Assembly (NCBI GenBank): GCA_040905685.1
Contig: JBBDRB010000077.1
Span: forward strand, 37,080-101,079
DNA: 64,000 nucleotides
Direction: 5' to 3'
From: JBBDMU01 sp040905685
Lineage (GTDB): Bacteria; Bacteroidota; Rhodothermia; Balneolales; Natronogracilivirgulaceae
The notes beneath the pieces were generated by a model. That model ran no database searches and was not told the DNA's origin. It was given only the letters and a program-made list of their open reading frames with translations. Positions 44,487 through 54,161 of this stretch are shown here, one piece after another. Position numbers and translations under genes: made by a program. Position 1 is the stretch's first letter. Every line of letters starts with the position of its first letter.

Positions 44487-45119
44487 ATGCAAAGCGTAGA
44501 TCCGGTTCGTAATACATCCATCCGTATCGGCATTATTCTGGCCGCTTTGATTCCGGCAATTCCGGAACCGGCTGAAGCTCAGATGACCGCCGGGGACGTA
44601 TGGGGGAACTATGAGCAAAGACAGGCTGAACATCAGGAAGCCGGTCGGGTATTGCTTACCTGGGGGACGGCCAGCGTTCTGGGAGGCGGCTTGATGATGC
44701 TAACCGACATCGGGGATTTCGGTTTGATGACGGCCGGTTGGGGGGTGATTACCACAACCCTGGCCGCCGCTACCCTGCTCAACCCGGTTTCCTTTAACCG
44801 CCGGGAGCATGACCTGGGCGATCTGTTGCGTTATGAACAGCGTTACAACCGGGCCGTGGCCCTTAAAGCCGGGTTGAATACCAGCTATATTGTGGCAGGG
44901 TTGGGAATGGCCCGCTATGGGCAAGCCCGCAGAACACGGGAATACGGTGCGGCCGTTTTTGCCCAGGGATCATTTTTATTGGTCTATCATTCCGTGCTGC
45001 TGATTTTATCGAGCCGGTATCTGGATAAAATCAGCCTTTATCCCGCTCATTTTTATGGTATATTTCCCGGCCGGAGCGGGTTGAATTCAGGTGGATTTAC
45101 ATTACAAGTTCAAATTTAA
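44487..45119 (+). CDS. Membrane protein of unknown function
   Basis: This 210-residue protein has a probable signal peptide (about 1-31, ending EPAEAQ) and then several hydrophobic stretches (about 55-75, 82-98, 125-142, 158-175). A charged segment RREHDLGDLLRYEQRYNRAV lies in the middle. I do not recognise the family; similar short Bacteroidota proteins with an AEAQ-type cleavage site and Gly/Ala-rich helices exist without known function. It is followed 12 bases later by a ferredoxin-NADP reductase gene on the same strand. Confidence 0.55.
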   Translation: MQSVDPVRNTSIRIGIILAALIPAIPEPAEAQMTAGDVWGNYEQRQAEHQEAGRVLLTWGTASVLGGGLMMLTDIGDFGLMTAGWGVITTTLAAATLLNPVSFNRREHDLGDLLRYEQRYNRAVALKAGLNTSYIVAGLGMARYGQARRTREYGAAVFAQGSFLLVYHSVLLILSSRYLDKISLYPAHFYGIFPGRSGLNSGGFTLQVQI

Positions 45120-45131
45120 ATAATACATTAC

Positions 45132-46082
45132 ATGAGTACAGAGAATGGACTTCAGCAGGATATAAAACTGCCCGACGTCAAACTAAACATAGTCCGGCCC
45201 AAAGAACCTATTGATGTTCCGGTTGTGGAGAACAGGATCGTTACGAAAGGTGCCAGCCCGAACTTTATACGTCATATCACCTTTGATGTCACGGGTACCG
45301 AGCTCGAAGGTGAAGTAGTGGCCGGGCAGAGTATCGGTATTGTTCCTGATATAATGGATAAGAATGGCAAATATCCCAAGCTCAGACTCTACTCGGTGGC
45401 CTCGCCCACCCGGGGAGAAGACGGGGAAGGCAAACTTATTTCCACAACGGTGAAACGCCTGATTGACGAGCACTGGGAGGATCAGTCCCTGTTCACCGGT
45501 GTCTGCTCTAACTACCTGTCTACCTGCAAGCCCGGCTCCACGGTCAAAATGACAGGCCCCAGCGGCAAGCGGTTCCTGCTGCCGGAAAATCCAGAAAAGT
45601 ACAATTATCTCTTTTTCGCTACGGGAACCGGTATAGCCCCGTTTCGGGGGATGATAATGGATCTGATGGAAAAAGATGTCAAATCGGATATCGCCCTGAT
45701 CTTCGGCTGTGCCTACCGGACGGACCTGCTTTATTCGGAATATCTGGAGCCTCTGTCGGCGTCACGGTCGAATTTTCATTACCTGAAATCAATTTCCCGC
45801 GAAGACCCCAGAAAAGACGGATCCAAGCATTACGTACAGACCCAGATTGAAGACGAAAGCGAATTGCTTCAGCCTATTTTAAAGAAAGACAATACGCTCA
45901 TCTATGTTTGCGGACTCAAAGGCATGGAAACAGGTATTTACAAGCTTTTGGGCAAGTATGGGTTTACCGATTACCTGAAGATATCCGATAAAATATCCGG
46001 CAAAGATCCGGGCGAATGGGATGCTGAAGATATGAAACGCAACGTAAAGCCCTCTGACAGGATGTTTCTGGAAGTCTACTAA
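45132..46082 (+). CDS. Ferredoxin--NADP+ reductase, plant type
   Basis: The 316-residue flavoprotein transfers electrons between ferredoxin and NADP(H). Motifs are the FAD-binding RLYSVASPTRGE, the VCSNYLSTCKPGS segment (with the Cys that touches the flavin), the NADP loop FATGTGIAPFRGM and VCGLKGME, and a C-terminal aromatic (EVY) stacking on the isoalloxazine. No photosystem gene is present, so it is a general anabolic FNR. It converges on the YihY gene with a four-base overlap. Confidence 0.9.
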   Translation: MSTENGLQQDIKLPDVKLNIVRPKEPIDVPVVENRIVTKGASPNFIRHITFDVTGTELEGEVVAGQSIGIVPDIMDKNGKYPKLRLYSVASPTRGEDGEGKLISTTVKRLIDEHWEDQSLFTGVCSNYLSTCKPGSTVKMTGPSGKRFLLPENPEKYNYLFFATGTGIAPFRGMIMDLMEKDVKSDIALIFGCAYRTDLLYSEYLEPLSASRSNFHYLKSISREDPRKDGSKHYVQTQIEDESELLQPILKKDNTLIYVCGLKGMETGIYKLLGKYGFTDYLKISDKISGKDPGEWDAEDMKRNVKPSDRMFLEVY

Positions 46083-47026
46083 TCCGATCCGCTTGGTTCA
46101 TCTTTGGTATCGTCGCGGTATTGTTCAACGGAGAAATCCGGTGTGAACATAGCGTACCGGGCGGGTTTTACATTCGATCCGTAGCGGTTGGCATAGACTT
46201 TTGTAAACTCGGCGCCCAGGAATACGACCATAATGTTGTAATACAGCCAAATCAGGAATATGACGAACGATCCGGCGGCCCCGTAGGTGGTTTCCACCGT
46301 TCCGCCGCTCATATACCACTGAATGGCCAGCCTGCCGAGCAGGAACAGGATGGTGGTTGCAAAGGACCCGATCAATACATCCTTCCAGGGTATGTAGACG
46401 TCGGGAAGCAGTTTGAATATGACGGTAAAAAGGGCCGTGACAACCAGTACAAAAAGCATCGTGTTGAGAAAACTCCAGAAGCCGACCCCTCCGGGAATGA
46501 CCGGATCCAATACCGGCTCCATATAGGCGAAAATCGCATCGAGCATGAAAGACGCCATCAGGAAGGTGGCAAAAATGATGATCAGCAGCAGGCTTAGAAC
46601 CCGGTCGATCACAAAGGTTTTTATCGTGCCACGTTCCAGGCCCGGACGTACATCCCATACATTGTTGAGCGAATCCTTGAGCTGGGCTATTACGGTCGTC
46701 GAGGCAAACAGCAAAATTCCGAAACCCACAAGTGATTGCAACAGGCCGGTTTGCTGCTGACGCGCGCTGGCAACAAAGCTTTGGATGGTTTCGGCCATCT
46801 CCCGGTCCATAACCTGTTCCATGGTGTCGGCCAGCTGGCCTTCGATGGCCCGTTCCCCGAAAATAAACCCTGACAGCCCGATGATGATGATGATCATCGG
46901 GGCAAGGGAAAATATGGTATAGAAAGCAACTCCCGCCGCATGCAGGGCGATGTTGTCTTCTGTCCATTTGTAGATGGTCAGAAGGGTAACCGTTTTAATT
47001 TCGTACCAGATCTTTTTTATATTCAA
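46079..47026 (-). CDS. YihY/virulence factor BrkB family inner-membrane protein
   Basis: The 315-residue protein has about six membrane helices and the family blocks HAAGVAFYTIFSLAPMI, GLLQSLVGFGILLFASTT and YGAAGSFVIFLIWLYYN. The start is a TTG at 47026, chosen because a strong AGGAGG lies six bases upstream (47033-47038) and the N-terminus then matches the family; a TTG at 47059 would add eleven residues. The function of the family is not settled (formerly annotated RNase BN). Confidence 0.88.
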   Translation of the reverse strand: MNIKKIWYEIKTVTLLTIYKWTEDNIALHAAGVAFYTIFSLAPMIIIIIGLSGFIFGERAIEGQLADTMEQVMDREMAETIQSFVASARQQQTGLLQSLVGFGILLFASTTVIAQLKDSLNNVWDVRPGLERGTIKTFVIDRVLSLLLIIIFATFLMASFMLDAIFAYMEPVLDPVIPGGVGFWSFLNTMLFVLVVTALFTVIFKLLPDVYIPWKDVLIGSFATTILFLLGRLAIQWYMSGGTVETTYGAAGSFVIFLIWLYYNIMVVFLGAEFTKVYANRYGSNVKPARYAMFTPDFSVEQYRDDTKDEPSGSD

Positions 47027-47032
47027 ACTAAT

Positions 47033-47038
47033 CCTCCT
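47033..47038 (-). promoter_or_regulatory. Strong ribosome-binding site deciding the yihY start
   Basis: Read on the minus strand, AGGAGG ends six bases before the TTG at 47026. It is the strongest Shine-Dalgarno match noted in the window and favours this start over the TTG eleven codons upstream. Confidence 0.7.
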
Positions 47039-47215
47039 GGCTGGCCTGTTGTTGTACAACCGAAAACGTCTTTGCAGACGTTCAATAATAATGAAATCAG
47101 GAAAGAACTATCCATCCCAATGTCCGGGTCTTCGATATTTATGTAAATTTCCCTAACTTGACCGCCGCAGCGTTTTGGCATCTGCCGGAGCGTAATAATA
47201 CCAATATACTTTAAC

Positions 47216-49882
47216 ATGGCTCAGAAAACATCCGCTGAAATCAGAAACGATTTTTTCCGGTTCTTTGAAAAGAAGCAGCACATTATCGTAAGCAGCGCCC
47301 CCGTGGTTCCTAAAGATGATCCAACCCTGCTGTTCACCAATGCCGGCATGAATCAGTTTAAGTCCATCTTTCTTGGCGAGCAGGAGGGGTATCGCCATAA
47401 TAAAACCCTGTGGAAGCGCGCAGCCAATACCCAGCGCTGCATCCGGGTGAGTGGAAAGCACAACGATCTGGAGGAGGTGGGCCACGATACCTACCATCAT
47501 ACGCTGTTCGAGATGCTGGGCAACTGGTCATTCGGCGATTATTTTAAGGAAGAAGCCATTGAGTGGGGTTGGGAACTGCTCACCAAAGTCTGGGAAATCG
47601 ATCCTGACCGGCTGTATGCAACGGTTTTTGAAGGCGATGATGAGGACGGGCTCCCAGCCGATGACGAAGCCATTGAGATCTGGAAATCCAAATCCGGCAT
47701 CAACCCTGACCATGTTTTAAAATGCGGCAAAAAAGATAATTTCTGGGAAATGGGTGAAATTGGTCCCTGCGGACCCTGTTCTGAAATTCATGTGGATCTT
47801 CGTCCGGACGAGGAGCGGGCCGTCCGGCCGGGTCATGAGCTTGTCAACAAAGAGGATCCCCGGGTGATGGAGATCTGGAACCTGGTGTTTATTCAATACA
47901 ACCGGAAAAAAGACGGAAGTCTGGCGGCCCTGCCTGCCCGTCATGTTGATACCGGGATGGGTTTCGAACGGATGGTGGCCGTGTTGCAAGGCAAGAAATC
48001 GAATTACGATACCGACGTCTTTGCTCCGGTACTTGTTAAAATCGGAAAGCTGGCCGGAGCCGCCTATGGAGAATCGGTAAAAACGGATATCGCTATGCGG
48101 GTGATCGCCGACCACATCCGCTCCGTGTCTTTTTCCATTGCCGACGGTGCCTCGCCAGGCAATGACGGAAGAGGCTATGTAATCCGGCGAATCCTGCGCA
48201 GGGCCATACGCTATGGATGGGATACGCTGGGATTAAAGGAGCCGTTCATGCACAAGCTGGTAGCCGTCCTGGCCGAACAATTTGAACATGTTTTCCCTGA
48301 GTTGTCGGTACAGAAAGATTATGTGGAAAATGTCGTTGAGGCCGAAGAAAAGGCTTTTATCCGTACCCTGGGCCAGGGTATTCAGCTATTCCAAAGCATG
48401 ATGAAGGGAAAAAAGAAGCTTTCGGGTGAGGAGGCCTTTAAACTGCACGATACCTTCGGTTTCCCCATTGACCTTACGGCCCTGATGGCCAGGGAGCAGG
48501 ATCAGGAAGTGGATATCCGGCGGTTTGACGAATTGATGCTGGAGCAGAAAGACCGGGCACGGACCGCAGGGAAGTTCGGCGCTGCCCATTCCGATCAGGA
48601 GGAATGGGTATATCTCAATGGCAAGGAAACGGAAACGGATTTTATAGGCTACGATGAGCTTGAAACCGAGACGTCGATTACGGCTTACCGGAAAGAGGAA
48701 GATAAAGCCGCGGTTTTACTGAAAAGAACGCCCTTCTATGCGGAAAGCGGGGGGCAGGTAGGGGATAAAGGAATTATTACCAACGGGGATGAGCATATCC
48801 GGGTTGTGGATGTTCAAAAAGCAGATAACTTCTTCATCCATTATCTGGACCGGTTGCCGGGGAAGCCCGGGGGCCGGTGGAAGGCTGTTGTCGATCATGA
48901 TCGCCGCCGGGAAATCCAGAAGCATCACTCGGCCACCCATCTGCTTCATGCCGCGCTTCGGGAAGTGCTGGGCTCGCATGTGGGCCAAAAAGGGTCATTG
49001 GTGGAAAACAGCCGTCTTCGATTTGATTTTTCCCATTATGAAGCCATAGACGCGACCACCCTGAATAGGATAGAAGAACTGGTAAACCATAAAATACAGG
49101 AGAATATTCCTCTTCAGGAAGAACGGAATATTCCCATAGAGGATGCCAAAAACCGCGGCGCTATGATGCTCTTCGGTGAGAAATACGGCGATCGGGTCAG
49201 GGTTATCACCCTGGACCCCAAATTTTCGGTGGAGTTGTGCGGCGGAACTCATGTTAAGGCCACGGGTGAAATCGGCTATTTTCGCATTACGGCCGAAAGC
49301 TCGGTGGCGGCCGGCATTCGCAGGATCGAAGCCATGACCGGCAAGGCTGCCGATCGCCACCTGCGCAATGAAAAAATGCTGGTAGAACAGTTTGTTGTCC
49401 AACTCGGCACGTCGGAAGAACCCGTCACCGGACTTAAAAAACTGATATCGGAAAAGAAAGCCCTGGAAAAGGAAATAGAAAAGCTGCGGCTGGTTTCGGC
49501 CACCTCTGTTTTGGATAATCTTATGAAGGCATCCGAATTATTACCCAACAAAATCAGGGTAATAAAAGGGGAAGTACCCGGAGCCAATATGGATGTTTTA
49601 AAACAACTTGGATACGAATCGTTGAAAAAGAGTCCGTCCGCTACGGTTACCGTTCTGGGATCAAGAGACGAACCGAATGGGAAGGTCTACCTGCTGGCTG
49701 CTGTTACGGATGATTTATTTGACAGGGGGATCAAGGCCGGGGCCCTGGTAGGCCGCCTGGCTAAAATGCTGGGCGGGGGAGGCGGCGGACAGCCGGGACT
49801 GGCCACAGCCGGGGGCCGATTACCCGGCATGCTCAACGAGGCTCTGGATGAGGCAAAATCGATCTGTCTGGCCGTTGATTAG
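47216..49882 (+). CDS. alaS: Alanyl-tRNA synthetase
   Basis: AlaS charges tRNA-Ala and edits mischarged Ser and Gly. The 888-residue protein has the class II core (about 1-240; FTNAGMNQFKSIFLG, HHTLFEMLGNWSFGDYF and GRGYVIRRILRRA), the editing domain with HHSATHLLHAALREVLG and CGGTHVKATGEIG zinc ligands, and the C-terminal DHHA1 domain ending GGGGGGQPGLATAGG. The full length and all motifs are normal. It is divergent from the YihY gene across about 190 bases. Confidence 0.97.
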   Translation: MAQKTSAEIRNDFFRFFEKKQHIIVSSAPVVPKDDPTLLFTNAGMNQFKSIFLGEQEGYRHNKTLWKRAANTQRCIRVSGKHNDLEEVGHDTYHHTLFEMLGNWSFGDYFKEEAIEWGWELLTKVWEIDPDRLYATVFEGDDEDGLPADDEAIEIWKSKSGINPDHVLKCGKKDNFWEMGEIGPCGPCSEIHVDLRPDEERAVRPGHELVNKEDPRVMEIWNLVFIQYNRKKDGSLAALPARHVDTGMGFERMVAVLQGKKSNYDTDVFAPVLVKIGKLAGAAYGESVKTDIAMRVIADHIRSVSFSIADGASPGNDGRGYVIRRILRRAIRYGWDTLGLKEPFMHKLVAVLAEQFEHVFPELSVQKDYVENVVEAEEKAFIRTLGQGIQLFQSMMKGKKKLSGEEAFKLHDTFGFPIDLTALMAREQDQEVDIRRFDELMLEQKDRARTAGKFGAAHSDQEEWVYLNGKETETDFIGYDELETETSITAYRKEEDKAAVLLKRTPFYAESGGQVGDKGIITNGDEHIRVVDVQKADNFFIHYLDRLPGKPGGRWKAVVDHDRRREIQKHHSATHLLHAALREVLGSHVGQKGSLVENSRLRFDFSHYEAIDATTLNRIEELVNHKIQENIPLQEERNIPIEDAKNRGAMMLFGEKYGDRVRVITLDPKFSVELCGGTHVKATGEIGYFRITAESSVAAGIRRIEAMTGKAADRHLRNEKMLVEQFVVQLGTSEEPVTGLKKLISEKKALEKEIEKLRLVSATSVLDNLMKASELLPNKIRVIKGEVPGANMDVLKQLGYESLKKSPSATVTVLGSRDEPNGKVYLLAAVTDDLFDRGIKAGALVGRLAKMLGGGGGGQPGLATAGGRLPGMLNEALDEAKSICLAVD

Positions 49883-49897
49883 CCGGCCGGAAACAGG

Positions 49898-49946
49898 AAA
49901 CGGGAGCGGCCGGTGGAAACTTCCTCCTGCAAAATTCCCGTTTTTT
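49898..49946 (+). terminator. Probable Rho-independent terminator after alaS
   Basis: AAACGGGA (49898-49905) can pair with TCCCGTTT (49936-49943), which runs into a TTTTTT tract (49941-49946). The loop is long, about 30 bases, and holds further GC-rich pairing. It starts 16 bases after the alaS stop. Confidence 0.45.
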
Positions 49947-50024
49947 CAGTATACTCTGTTTCTGTAATTTATAGGGAACAACCAACTAATATTAAAAAAG
50001 ATTACATAATCTCAGGAATTTTGA

Positions 50025-51101
50025 ATGGGAAATGAGACTGAGGTGGCCGGTTTTACGCCTACCGGCGCCGTATATAAAAGTACAAAACTTCCAAAACCAA
50101 CACGTAAAACGCATAAAACCCTGGGCATCAAAAAAGATGAACTTACCGGGCTGTTCGAATGCATGTTTCGTCAGCGCCGGTTTGAAGAACGTGCCGCCCA
50201 GATGTACCAAAAAGGTAAATTTGGCGGGTTTCTTCATCTTTATATCGGCCAGGAGGCCTTGTCTTCCGGTCTAAACTATGCATTGAACGACGATGATGAT
50301 ATCATCACCGCCTACCGCGATCATGGCATGGGTCTGGCCAGGGGGATTCCGTCTAAAGCCGGAATGGCTGAGCTGTTCGGTAAAATAACGGGCTGCAGCA
50401 ATGGCAAAGGTGGATCCATGCACTTCTTCGATGTAAAGAACCACTTCTGGGGCGGACACGCCATCGTGGGCGCCCACATACCGCTCGGAGCCGGAATTGC
50501 CATGGCCAACAAAATGCGGGATGAAAAAAAGGTCACCGTTTGCCTGTTTGGTGACGGGGCTATCGATCAGGGTTCGGTCAATGAAAGTTTCAATCTGGCC
50601 CAGTTGTGGAAACTGCCGATTATATATGTTATTGAAAACAATGGATATTCAATGGGGACGGCCGTTGAAAGACATAGTGCCGGAGAGTTGGTTGACCGTG
50701 CCCTTCCCTATAAAATGAAGCATGATGTGATTTCGGGCATGGACCTGTTTACCGTGATCGACAAGTTCCAGGAAGTGGCCGAGGATGTGAGGAAGCATTC
50801 CATGCCCTGGCTGATCGAGGTTCGTACCTACCGATACCGGGGGCACTCGATGAGTGATCCCGGCACCTACCGGACCAAGGAAGAAATGCAGGAGTTCAAG
50901 ACCTTTGATCCTATAGAGCGTTTACGGACCTATATCCTGGAGAAAAACATTGCCGATGAGAAAAAACTGGAAGGCATAACCGACCGCATTGAAAAAGAAA
51001 TTCTCGAGGCCGTTGATTTTGCTGAAAACAGTGATTTCCCGGCTGATGAGGAACTGTACAGGCACATTTATGCCGATGACGATTTTCCGTATTTGAAGTA
51101 A
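50025..51101 (+). CDS. pdhA: Pyruvate dehydrogenase E1 component, alpha subunit
   Basis: This subunit binds thiamine diphosphate and, with PdhB, decarboxylates pyruvate. The 358-residue protein has the TPP motif GDGAIDQGSVNESFNLA followed by ENNGYSMGTAVERH, and the loop YRYRGHSMSDPGTYRTKEE. The N-terminal 45 residues are a short extension rich in Lys/Thr. It opens the run pdhA-pdhB-pdhC, separated by 49 and 25 bases. An E3 (lipoamide dehydrogenase) gene is not in the window. Confidence 0.95.
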   Translation: MGNETEVAGFTPTGAVYKSTKLPKPTRKTHKTLGIKKDELTGLFECMFRQRRFEERAAQMYQKGKFGGFLHLYIGQEALSSGLNYALNDDDDIITAYRDHGMGLARGIPSKAGMAELFGKITGCSNGKGGSMHFFDVKNHFWGGHAIVGAHIPLGAGIAMANKMRDEKKVTVCLFGDGAIDQGSVNESFNLAQLWKLPIIYVIENNGYSMGTAVERHSAGELVDRALPYKMKHDVISGMDLFTVIDKFQEVAEDVRKHSMPWLIEVRTYRYRGHSMSDPGTYRTKEEMQEFKTFDPIERLRTYILEKNIADEKKLEGITDRIEKEILEAVDFAENSDFPADEELYRHIYADDDFPYLK

Positions 51102-51150
51102 AGGTCCGCGCACACATTATCAAAACCGACAATATTTAGGAGAAAGATGA

Positions 51151-52131
51151 ATGGCTGAAAAACAGTTTCGTGAAGCTATACGTGAGGCTCTTACGGAGGA
51201 AATGCGTCATGATGAACGCGTTTTCATTATGGGAGAAGAGGTAGCTGAGTACAATGGAGCTTATAAAGTTACACAGGGCATGCTGGATGAATTCGGTGGC
51301 CGCCGGGTTATCGATACGCCCATATCAGAGCTTGGTTTTTCCGGCCTTGGAGTAGGTGCGGCCATGAACGGCATGCGGCCCATCGTTGAGTTTATGACCT
51401 TCAACTTTGCCGTGGTCGGCATCGACCAGATTATCAATAACGCCGCTAAAATTCGTTCCATGAGCGGCGGCCAGATAAAGATCCCCATTGTATTCCGTGG
51501 ACCGAATGCTTCGGCCGGTCAGCTGGGGGCTACACACTCTGTGGCCTATGAAAGCCTGTATGCCCATATTCCCGGCCTGATCACCATCTTTGCCTCGGAA
51601 CCCTACGATGCCAAAGGATTGCTCAAATCGGCCATTCGTAATGACAATCCGGTGATCTTTCTGGAATCCGAGCAAACCTACGGCATGAAGCAGGAAGTCC
51701 CGGATGAGGAATACATCATTCCGATCGGCAAGGGCAAGATCAAGCGTGAAGGCTCGGATGTCACCCTGGTTGCTCACGGCAAGATGGTCCATGTTGCGAA
51801 AATGGCCGCCGGGGAACTGGCAAAAGATGGCATTGAGGCCGAGATCATTGATCCCCGCACGATCAAACCTTTTGATATCGAAATGGTCCTGGAATCGGTT
51901 AAGAAAACCAATCGCTGTGTGATCGTTGATGAATCACATCCTTTCGGCGGTGTGGCGGCCGAGGTCGGCTTCCAGATTCAGCGGGAGGCTTTTGACTATC
52001 TGGACGCTCCCGTTTTACGGGTAACCGTTCCCGATGTGCCGGCTCCTTTTGCAAAGAACCTGTTTGATCTATGGTTCCCAAGCCCAAAAGATGTTATAGA
52101 AGCGGTGAATTCGGTAACTTACAGGAAATAA
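51151..52131 (+). CDS. pdhB: Pyruvate dehydrogenase E1 component, beta subunit
   Basis: The 326-residue subunit completes the alpha2-beta2 E1 heterotetramer. Characteristic segments are FIMGEEVAEYNGAYKVTQG, RVIDTPISELGFSGLGVGAA, FMTFNFAVVGIDQI and the C-terminal VIVDESHPFGGVAAEVG. A clear ribosome site (TTAGGAGAAAG) stands before the ATG. The sequence keeps the TPP-contacting Glu in GEEVAEY. Length is normal. Confidence 0.95.
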   Translation: MAEKQFREAIREALTEEMRHDERVFIMGEEVAEYNGAYKVTQGMLDEFGGRRVIDTPISELGFSGLGVGAAMNGMRPIVEFMTFNFAVVGIDQIINNAAKIRSMSGGQIKIPIVFRGPNASAGQLGATHSVAYESLYAHIPGLITIFASEPYDAKGLLKSAIRNDNPVIFLESEQTYGMKQEVPDEEYIIPIGKGKIKREGSDVTLVAHGKMVHVAKMAAGELAKDGIEAEIIDPRTIKPFDIEMVLESVKKTNRCVIVDESHPFGGVAAEVGFQIQREAFDYLDAPVLRVTVPDVPAPFAKNLFDLWFPSPKDVIEAVNSVTYRK

Positions 52132-52156
52132 ACACTAAACTTTAGAAACTAACAGT

Positions 52157-53398
52157 ATGGCCATCGTTATTGATATGCCCAAGTTGAGCGACACCATGGA
52201 AGAGGGTGTTATCGCAAAATGGAACGTTAAGGAAGGAGATGATGTGCAATCCGGTGATATCATTGCCGAGGTTGAAACCGATAAAGCCACGATGGAAGTG
52301 GAGGTTTTTGATTCAGGGAAGATCCTTAAAATATTTGTAAAAGAGGGAGATGCCGTTCCTTTGGGTGGTAAAATGGCTATTGTCGGCGAAGAAGGCGAGG
52401 ATATATCGGATATGCTCGGTGATGAGAAAGCCGAAGAGCAGCCGGCTGAAAAAGAAGATAAACCGGCAGAAAAAGAAACGGAAGGTTCGGCTGAGACCGC
52501 TCCTGAACCTCAAGCCCCCGAACCTGCACCTCCAGCCGAAAAAGCCACCGGAACCGAACATCTGAAGGCCTCACCATTAGCCAAAAAAATGGCCAGGGAA
52601 CAGGGTATTGAACTTTCCGGGGTGACCGGCAGCGGACCCCATGGCCGGATCGTCAAAAAAGATATTGAGGAATATGAGGCGCCGGCTGCCCGACAACCGG
52701 CCATAGCGAAAAGGCCGGAGAAAGATGAGGACGTTCCGGTAAGCCAGATGCGCAAGGTTATAGCAAAACGCCTGGCAGAGAGCAAGTTCGGCAGCCCGCA
52801 CTTTTATGAAACGATTGATATCGATATGAAGAAAGCCGTCGAAGCCAGAACGTCAATTAATGCCGGGGGTGAAGTTAAGATCAGTTTTAATGATTTTGTC
52901 GTCAAGGCCTGTGCCATGGCCCTGCGCATGCATCCCAAGGTGAATAGTTCCTGGATGGGCGATTCCATGCGCCGCCATGCGGCCATTCACGTTGCGGTAG
53001 CGGTTGCCGTCGAGGAAGGCCTGCTTACCCCGGTTATCCGGGATACCGATCTGAAGGGTTTTGCACAGGTATCGGCCGAGACCAAAGAGCTGGCCGGGAA
53101 GGCGAGAGAAAAAAAACTCCAGCCTGAAGAATGGGAAGGCAGCACATTTACCGTCAGTAACCTCGGCATGTACGGCATTGAAGAGTTCACCGCCATCATC
53201 AATCCCCCCAATGCCTGTATACTGGCAGTGGGCGCCATTCGGGATGTGCCGGTGATTGAGAACGGAAACATCGTGGCCGGTAAGCGCATGAAGGTGACAC
53301 TCTCGAGCGATCATCGCATCGTAGACGGCGCAACCTCGGCACAATTTCTCAATACGGTGAGAAACCTGTTAGAGAATCCGGTAAATATGCTGGTTTAG
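52157..53398 (+). CDS. pdhC: Dihydrolipoamide acetyltransferase (E2) of pyruvate dehydrogenase
   Basis: The 413-residue E2 has one lipoyl domain (about 1-78; lipoyl Lys in ETDKATMEVEVFDSG), a Glu/Pro/Ala-rich flexible linker (about 85-135), a peripheral-subunit-binding domain (about 137-175; ASPLAKKMAREQGIELSG) and the catalytic acetyltransferase domain (about 190-413) with the active-site DHRIVDGA. It transfers the acetyl group to CoA. The single-lipoyl design is common outside enterobacteria. Confidence 0.94.
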   Translation: MAIVIDMPKLSDTMEEGVIAKWNVKEGDDVQSGDIIAEVETDKATMEVEVFDSGKILKIFVKEGDAVPLGGKMAIVGEEGEDISDMLGDEKAEEQPAEKEDKPAEKETEGSAETAPEPQAPEPAPPAEKATGTEHLKASPLAKKMAREQGIELSGVTGSGPHGRIVKKDIEEYEAPAARQPAIAKRPEKDEDVPVSQMRKVIAKRLAESKFGSPHFYETIDIDMKKAVEARTSINAGGEVKISFNDFVVKACAMALRMHPKVNSSWMGDSMRRHAAIHVAVAVAVEEGLLTPVIRDTDLKGFAQVSAETKELAGKAREKKLQPEEWEGSTFTVSNLGMYGIEEFTAIINPPNACILAVGAIRDVPVIENGNIVAGKRMKVTLSSDHRIVDGATSAQFLNTVRNLLENPVNMLV

Positions 53399-53447
53399 GC
53401 AGGATACGTTGATCAGGGCTATAATGTAAAGGAACAGGTAGGGTTTT

Positions 53448-54161
53448 ATGAAGGGGATTATCCTGGCCGGGGGTACGGGTTCCCGCTTGTATCCGCTCAC
53501 AAAAGTGACCAACAAGCATCTGCTGCCCGTAGGCAACAAGCCCATGATCTATTATCCCATTGCAAAAATGCTGGATGCGGGGATAGAGGAAATCCTGATC
53601 GTCACCGGTACCGATCATATGGGGGATGTAGTCAATCTGCTGGGCTCAGGCCGGGAGTTCGGATGCCGTTTTACCTATAAAGTTCAGGATGAAGCCGGTG
53701 GCATAGCACAGGCCCTCGGGTTGGCCGAAAATTTTGTCGGCGGGGATAGCATGCTCGTTATTCTCGGGGATAATATATTCAGCAGCTCCCTGAAAGACGC
53801 TGTGAAAGCCTATGCGTCGGGGGCGCGCATTCTGGTCAAGGAGGTACCGGATCCCTCACGATACGGGGTGGCCGAAATCCGGGGCGAACATATCGTTGGC
53901 ATTGAAGAAAAGCCGGATGATCCGAAATCATCCTACTGCGTTACCGGGATCTACCTGTACGATAGTGAGGTGTTTGACCATATCAGGAACCTAAAGCCTT
54001 CCGGCAGGGGGGAACTGGAAATTACCGATGTCAATAACTTCTACATCCGGAACCAGCAAATGAAATTTGATGTTTTGCATGGCTGGTGGACCGATGCGGG
54101 GACCTTCGATTCCTACCGGGCAGCCAATGATCTGGTACATCAAAACAAGGGAAAGTTATGA
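53448..54161 (+). CDS. rmlA: Glucose-1-phosphate thymidylyltransferase, short form
   Basis: This nucleotidyltransferase makes dTDP-glucose from glucose-1-phosphate. The 237-residue sequence has LAGGTGSRLYPLTKVTNKHL, YYPIAKMLDAGI, LGDNIF and EKPDDPKSSYCVTGIYLYD. It is about 50 residues shorter than classical RmlA (about 290) and resembles the short RfbA-like class that lacks the C-terminal allosteric part. The next two genes are rmlD and rmlC. It starts 49 bases after pdhC and may have its own promoter. Confidence 0.88.
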   Translation: MKGIILAGGTGSRLYPLTKVTNKHLLPVGNKPMIYYPIAKMLDAGIEEILIVTGTDHMGDVVNLLGSGREFGCRFTYKVQDEAGGIAQALGLAENFVGGDSMLVILGDNIFSSSLKDAVKAYASGARILVKEVPDPSRYGVAEIRGEHIVGIEEKPDDPKSSYCVTGIYLYDSEVFDHIRNLKPSGRGELEITDVNNFYIRNQQMKFDVLHGWWTDAGTFDSYRAANDLVHQNKGKL